10,570 nt of DNA from Candidatus Bathyarchaeota archaeon (lineage in GTDB: Archaea; Thermoproteota; Bathyarchaeia; Bathyarchaeales; Bathyarchaeaceae): NCBI GenBank assembly GCA_020350305.1, contig CP070709.1, positions 679,004 to 689,573 of the forward strand. The letters are read 5' to 3'. Made by a program: the position numbers and the translations under genes. Positions 6,893 to 10,570 of this stretch are shown one piece after another. The notes below the pieces were generated by a model, which was given only the letters and a program-made list of their open reading frames with translations, ran no database searches and was not told the origin of the DNA. The first letter of the stretch is position 1. The number at the start of each line of letters is the position of its first letter.

Positions 6893-8090
6893 GAGAGAAA
6901 GCCTCCAACGTTTCCTTCACCTTTTTTTCCTCTTTTCCCACTAACGGTTCAAGGAGGTCAACGGCAAGTCTCGCCGCTCTTTCAGCCTCTTCCCGAACAT
7001 AACGATCACGGAAGATTTTGAAAAAGTATTCGAACGCCTTCGTTTTAAGGTCTTTCAATTCGCCTTCGAATATGGAGCGGATTAACTCTTCAGTGATTTC
7101 TGTCTCTCTTAGCCGAACAAGTGGGTGTACATTGAGTGCCTTTCTAGCCGCATTTCTAATCTTGGCGACGTCGATCTCTCCGCGTCCAGCTTCGACTGGC
7201 AACGCACCCTTCAATATAGGTACAATTACTGCTCCAACTTCATCAGCCTCTTTTACTGCTTGTACCGCCATCTTGGTTATTTTTTGCGGAGTTGAGCCCG
7301 TGTAGTCACGTTCCAAGACAATGAATCGACGTGGAGTTTCAAGCTTGACGCGGTGGAGTCTAGCTACTCCCTTTTGATTTACTTCAACTTGGTAGAAGCC
7401 CTTGTCAACCTTAGCATCATCGTGGTTGACCGTTTCTGTGCACCCGCTGTAGACGAGAAGACCGTTTTTGAAGGAAATCTTAACTGGCTTGTGAATGTGA
7501 CCGCCTGCATAATAGTTGAAGCTGTCTGGAAACATTTCAGGTGAAGCTTCGGCTTCCATTTGTGGGGGAGTCAGGCGGGGGATGTCGAGAGCCATGTGGA
7601 AAACGAAGATGTTGAAGATAGAGGGGTCCGGTGCGGGCTTGTTCTGTTCTAGAAAGATGGGTAGTCGTTCCTCAGTTCTTCCTCTTGTTCGAAAATTGGG
7701 GATACCATATACGTAACAGTTCTTGTTTCGCCAAGAAGCGCCTTCATGACGGGGCAAATAACGAATCAAGCCTGCACTGTCCAACGGATTAAGAATTGTT
7801 CCTGTGATCACGTTTGGCGCCGAGTCGTGAGAGCCGTCTACTGCAAGTGCGGGTATTCCTGCCTCTTTTAATCGTCTGAAATTGGTAATGACGTTTTCAA
7901 GCGTGATATTAGAGGGACGAGCGCGATGAAATATGTCTCCTGCAATAATCATGAACTCAGGCTTTAACTCAATGGTTTTGTCTACCACTTCTTGAAATGC
8001 TGCGTTAAAATCTTCACGTCGTACATCCAGATTATACTGTGCATAGCCTAGGTGTAGATCAGCCACATGAACAAAACTAAAAGGCTTCAT
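6867..8090 (-). CDS. mre11: Mre11 DNA repair nuclease
   Basis: Metallophosphoesterase-type exo/endonuclease, partner of Rad50 at double-strand breaks. Phosphoesterase motifs in order are D11-x-H13 (DLHLG), GD52 (GDIFH), G86-S-H88-D (catalytic His88), H165 (FVFHMA) and H198-I-H200 (GGHIHKP). The capping region follows, and the C-terminal helical stretch (about 335-400) should dock on the Rad50 coiled coil. The length of 407 is close to the family norm. One metal-ligand Asn of the canonical GNHD motif is Ser87 here, while the other ligands are intact. The ATG is preceded by a GGTGA element 11 bases upstream. The gene heads the mre11-rad50 unit, facing away from the NUDIX gene across a shared promoter region. 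Its end overlaps the rad50 start. Confidence 0.95.
   Translation of the reverse strand: MKPFSFVHVADLHLGYAQYNLDVRREDFNAAFQEVVDKTIELKPEFMIIAGDIFHRARPSNITLENVITNFRRLKEAGIPALAVDGSHDSAPNVITGTILNPLDSAGLIRYLPRHEGASWRNKNCYVYGIPNFRTRGRTEERLPIFLEQNKPAPDPSIFNIFVFHMALDIPRLTPPQMEAEASPEMFPDSFNYYAGGHIHKPVKISFKNGLLVYSGCTETVNHDDAKVDKGFYQVEVNQKGVARLHRVKLETPRRFIVLERDYTGSTPQKITKMAVQAVKEADEVGAVIVPILKGALPVEAGRGEIDVAKIRNAARKALNVHPLVRLRETEITEELIRSIFEGELKDLKTKAFEYFFKIFRDRYVREEAERAARLAVDLLEPLVGKEEKKVKETLEAFSRENQNCAA
6902..6906 (-). promoter_or_regulatory. Ribosome binding site deciding the GTG start of rad50
   Basis: GGAGG on the minus strand, inside the end of mre11, 9 bases before the GTG at 6892-6890. The resulting protein begins MRIKTVRLENIRSH, the normal Rad50 N-terminus. 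Confidence 0.75.
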
Positions 8091-8196
8091 CTCTCTCGTT
8101 CACCGCTTTACCAAGAAACTCTCCCGAACTTTAAATTGGACAAGTTGCTTTTAAGTATTGGAAACGCATGGAGATGTGGCTGTTGGAGGCTTAGGT
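8091..8196. promoter_or_regulatory. Divergent promoter region between mre11 and the NUDIX gene
   Basis: AT-rich gap between divergent genes. For the plus strand, CTTTTAAG near 8147-8154 would put a transcript start near 8177. TTTAAATT at 8130-8137 is another candidate. Read on the minus strand, that second box (AATTTAAA) would put the mre11 start near 8107, upstream of its GGTGA element. GGAGG at 8185-8189 is the ribosome site that favours TTG 8197 as start of the NUDIX gene. Boxes are assigned by eye. Confidence 0.4.
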
Positions 8197-8637
8197 TTGA
8201 GGCGTGAATATCCTACTCAGCCTATTGTCGGCGTTGGAGCGGTCATTGTTGACGAGGGTAGGCTTCTTCTAGTCAAGAGGGGAGTGGAGCCTGGGAAAGG
8301 CAAGTGGAGCATTCCCGGGGGGGTGGTGAAACTTGGAGAAAAGGTTCGAGACGCTGTTATGCGGGAGGCTGAGGAAGAGAGTGGGTTGAAGGTTGAGATT
8401 GTAATTGATAGACCTTTGGATACTGTTGATAACATTATCATGGATGAAAATAAACGGCATCGATACCACTACATTCTGCTACAGTTTTTGATTCGTCCTA
8501 GAAGTGGAACGCCGAAGTCGGGAGGTGACGTATTAGATGCAAAGTGGGTTTCTCTAGATGAAGTGGAAGCCTATGACTTGACAAGCTCCTTCCGTTCGTT
8601 TTTCAAAAGACATCGAAACGAGCTAGAAGGATTCTAG
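8197..8637 (+). CDS. NUDIX hydrolase (ADP-ribose pyrophosphatase-like)
   Basis: Hydrolyses a nucleoside diphosphate linked to another moiety, using Mg2+ held by the NUDIX helix. The complete NUDIX box is present: GVVKLGE, seven residues, then REAEEESGL. It follows the beta-strand lead VGVGAVIVDEGRLLLVKRG and the KGKWSIPGG turn. The chosen start, TTG 8197, has GGAGG seven bases upstream and gives MRREYPTQPIVGVGAV, a normal N-terminus for archaeal members. An in-frame TTG at 8158 would add 13 residues but has no ribosome site. The product is 146 residues from TTG 8197. The gene lies antisense between herA and mre11, and its TAG shares the palindrome CTAG with the herA stop. The substrate (ADP-ribose, oxidised nucleotide, other) cannot be assigned. 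A sanitising or signalling role linked to DNA repair is only suggested by position. Confidence 0.9.
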   Translation: MRREYPTQPIVGVGAVIVDEGRLLLVKRGVEPGKGKWSIPGGVVKLGEKVRDAVMREAEEESGLKVEIVIDRPLDTVDNIIMDENKRHRYHYILLQFLIRPRSGTPKSGGDVLDAKWVSLDEVEAYDLTSSFRSFFKRHRNELEGF

Positions 8638-10088
8638 TTCTCATCTGTGAAAAATAGCCTTGTTTGTCCCATTGTTTGAATGTCAAGGGCTTTCACCTTC
8701 ACTACGATAGGGAAGTCTTTTACAACTTTTCCCAGAACGAGACAATGATGTGGCAATAGGTCTCGTGCAATCGACTTGACGGTTTCAGCGTCAACCTTGG
8801 CAGCTCTTGACACTGCCTCAAGGTCATGTTCGTTGGTGAAGTTGAAGAGGAATATATTGTCTGCTTGGCGATAGATGTTCTCCCGAATAGTATTAGGCTG
8901 ATTAGTCACAAAAGTTGTGAAAACTCCGAAGTGACGCATCCTCGTAACAATGTCGTCCCAATAAGTTTCACGCAGATAAAGATGAGCCTCCTCAGCAAAC
9001 AGAAATACTGCTCTCAACTTCCGCTGAGTCAGAAGTGTCACAAGCTTTCCAAGCATAAACTCCACCACGATTTGTCGATCAATCGAAGAAATGTCTTGTA
9101 GGTTTATGATCAATGCTCCGCCACTCTGCATGCTGTGAAAGTTCTCCTCAAGACTTGTTGCTTCTGCATGGTTGTCGGTGAAAAACCCAGAGTTTAACAG
9201 GCTGTAGTAACGAGAATAGAGTGCATCTCGCACGTGCAGGTTGCACTGCCGGTTTCTAATAGTCTCGCCTAGTTCATGCATCGTAAGCGTGTCGCGGTCT
9301 TTTAGAAATCGCCAAATGCGTCGAAACTCTCGTGCAGAGGTGCCTGGCAGGTCAAGTGCGTGGAAGAGGATGTTCATCATAACACGCAGGTTCGTCTGGG
9401 CCAATGTTATTCTGAAGTTTTCTCCTGGGGTGAGCACGCGGACCTTTTTGTTGTACTCGTTTTTTTCGCCGTTTGACGAGAAGCCTAGGCGGGTGTATTC
9501 GCCGTTTAGGTCTAGAACAACAACTGGGGCTCCATAGTCTATGAGGCTGAGGACGAGGAGTTTGGAGAGGTGGGATTTTCCGGTTTCCTTCTTTCCTGTC
9601 ACTATGTTGAGTTTGCCGTCAAGCATGTGGGCGTCGATTGTGATGGAAGATGATTTTCTTGTTTCGCCGAGGTTGATGGGAAGGTTTTTGCTGATTTTTG
9701 CTTGCGCCAGCAAAGAAGCCACGGGAAGTTTTTTGACGTTTGATTGGGAGCGTGAAGGGAGCCACGCTGTGTTTATGCTTAGTTTTTCGTTTTGTATGGT
9801 TCCTCGGATTTTGCAGACAAGCATTCGTGCGTCTTGGATGTAAGTTATGTGTGGGGCTACTTCCAGCGGATCAAGGCTTTCTCCATAGACATGTTGATTG
9901 TTTGTGGAGTTTCTTAGGAGTTCTTCTAGGATGCCGGGAATGTTGGCAAATTGGATGTCGATTACTTGTGTGACGAGGCTTCTGTTGTGTTTGGGGTCTT
10001 GTATGACGAGGTATTCTCCCTTTTCGATTTCCTCGGTTGGAAAGCTTAGAATTTGGATAGTGTTGCCTTCTTTTCTGTAAAGTCGCAT
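8634..10088 (-). CDS. herA: HerA DNA translocase/helicase (FtsK-HerA superfamily)
   Basis: Hexameric ATP-driven DNA translocase that works with the NurA nuclease in end resection. Residues 1 to about 130 are beta-rich and fit a HAS-barrel domain (LVTQVIDIQFANIPG). The ATPase core has Walker A GKKETGKS at 165-172 and an adjacent strand VVVLDLNGEY. Walker B FLFAEEAH spans 362-369, with catalytic Glu in the EEAH form seen in HerA proteins. A downstream sensor-like element, FVTNQPN, follows. The length of 484 residues is usual. Walker A carries Glu168 where Gly is common. The ATG lies 3 bases after the nurA stop, so the two are co-translated; GAGG about nine bases before the ATG is a possible ribosome site. 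The stop overlaps that of the convergent NUDIX gene. The neighbourhood makes housekeeping HerA far likelier than an antiphage HerA. Confidence 0.92.
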   Translation of the reverse strand: MRLYRKEGNTIQILSFPTEEIEKGEYLVIQDPKHNRSLVTQVIDIQFANIPGILEELLRNSTNNQHVYGESLDPLEVAPHITYIQDARMLVCKIRGTIQNEKLSINTAWLPSRSQSNVKKLPVASLLAQAKISKNLPINLGETRKSSSITIDAHMLDGKLNIVTGKKETGKSHLSKLLVLSLIDYGAPVVVLDLNGEYTRLGFSSNGEKNEYNKKVRVLTPGENFRITLAQTNLRVMMNILFHALDLPGTSAREFRRIWRFLKDRDTLTMHELGETIRNRQCNLHVRDALYSRYYSLLNSGFFTDNHAEATSLEENFHSMQSGGALIINLQDISSIDRQIVVEFMLGKLVTLLTQRKLRAVFLFAEEAHLYLRETYWDDIVTRMRHFGVFTTFVTNQPNTIRENIYRQADNIFLFNFTNEHDLEAVSRAAKVDAETVKSIARDLLPHHCLVLGKVVKDFPIVVKVKALDIQTMGQTRLFFTDEN

Positions 10089-10091
10089 CGG

Positions 10092-10570
10092 CTAGGCCTC
10101 TGGGCCTTTTCCGTACGGTCCAAATAGTAATTTGCGTAAGTTGGGTCGTGTAAGGATTTTTAGTCCGTATGTTTGGGCTATGAACCGTTGGATGCCTATG
10201 ACTTCGTTGGCGGTGAATGTGGAGTATATGTGTGCCAAGCGTAGAGTTTCAGGGTAGCCTTGAAGGAGTAGGTCGTTTCCAAGAAGCTTCTGTACCGCTG
10301 CTATTGCTTGTTCGCTGGGGATGTTTTTGTCGATGTCTAGTCGAAATGAACAACCGCCGTTTGTGAGTTTTGTGATGTAAATGTTTCCAAGTAAGCGAAT
10401 AGGTGTAGATGAATGAAGCGTGTAACGATTGATTTGGATTAGGCATGGCGGAGAAGTTTTCGTGGCTAGATCTGTAAGCCTGTGACCGCCAAGTCTCAGT
10501 GTGGTGGTTTTGGTGAACGCCAGAACTGTGTTGAGGCGGTTTCTTGCGATTTCTAAGAGTTGTGAAAGGA
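10092..10570 (-). CDS. nurA: NurA 5'-3' nuclease, C-terminal part (cut by window edge)
   Basis: An open frame on the minus strand enters from the right edge and ends at TAG 10094-10092, giving about 159 residues of C-terminus. Visible segments include LSQLLEIARNRLNTVLAF near the edge, then LGNIYITKL, then QGYPETLRLAHIYSTFTANE. The last carries a Tyr and a His eight residues apart (codons at 10256-10254 and 10232-10230), as in the late active-site motif of NurA (Tyr291/His299 in the Sulfolobus protein, from memory). The end, LRKLLFGPYGKGPEA, is typical of the family. No usual start codon occurs in the visible frame, so start and catalytic acidic residues lie outside. The stop is 3 bases before the herA ATG, the standard nurA-herA pairing. 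NurA degrades the 5' strand while HerA drives it along DNA. Confidence 0.85.
   Translation of the reverse strand, partial: LSQLLEIARNRLNTVLAFTKTTTLRLGGHRLTDLATKTSPPCLIQINRYTLHSSTPIRLLGNIYITKLTNGGCSFRLDIDKNIPSEQAIAAVQKLLGNDLLLQGYPETLRLAHIYSTFTANEVIGIQRFIAQTYGLKILTRPNLRKLLFGPYGKGPEA

Noticed and set aside
8158..8160. TTG as the start of the NUDIX gene
   Set aside because: No ribosome site precedes it, while TTG 8197 has GGAGG at proper spacing and gives the usual family N-terminus. A leaderless start here cannot be fully excluded.
8634..10570. HerA plus nuclease as an antiphage defence system
   Set aside because: The partner is NurA and the cluster includes mre11 and rad50, the housekeeping resection set; no Sir2, DUF4297 or other defence partner is present.

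Overview
The window looks like a chromosomal segment of an archaeon, most likely from the TACK/Asgard side of the tree (a Bathyarchaeia-like lineage would fit). The case for Archaea rests on the Rad50, Mre11, HerA and NurA set, on a ribosomal protein of the eukaryotic eL22 type, and on a DUF47/PhoU-like gene. GGAGG-type ribosome sites, TATA-like AT boxes and frequent GTG/TTG starts are also present. I cannot fix the lineage from the sequence alone. No rRNA, tRNA, CRISPR array, insertion sequence or long repeat was seen.

Left part, plus strand (1-3784): an ABC import cassette followed by two small genes. It starts with a two-domain permease cut by the left edge, then a CUT1-like/FbpC-like ATPase with a C-terminal TOBE region. 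A DUF47 (PhoU-like) protein overlaps the ATPase by 8 bases. Last comes an eL22-like protein that appears to start at an ACG codon behind a near-perfect ribosome site. The substrate of the importer is not readable because the binding protein lies outside the window; the coupled DUF47 gene hints at an oxyanion or organophosphorus substrate.

Middle (3785-4804): three small uncharacterised genes. They are a helical protein on the minus strand, a divergent two-helix membrane protein on the plus strand, and a 47-residue zinc-ribbon protein on the plus strand.

Right part (4805-10570): DNA double-strand-break resection genes on the minus strand. The order along that strand is nurA (C-terminal part only, cut by the right edge), herA, then mre11 and rad50. 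A NUDIX hydrolase gene on the plus strand sits between herA and mre11. So nurA-herA (3 bases apart) and mre11-rad50 (26-base overlap) form two tightly coupled pairs in separate transcripts. Mre11 and Rad50 recognise and process DNA ends, and HerA (hexameric translocase) and NurA (nuclease) carry out long-range resection. Together they feed 3' single strands to the recombinase.

The observations I rate highest are the archaeal eL22-like gene with its apparent ACG start, the Ser-for-Asn change in the Mre11 metal-binding motif, and the compact Rad50 with an atypical D-loop. The DUF47-ABC importer coupling and the NUDIX gene inside the resection cluster follow. I found no convincing wholly new multi-gene system.
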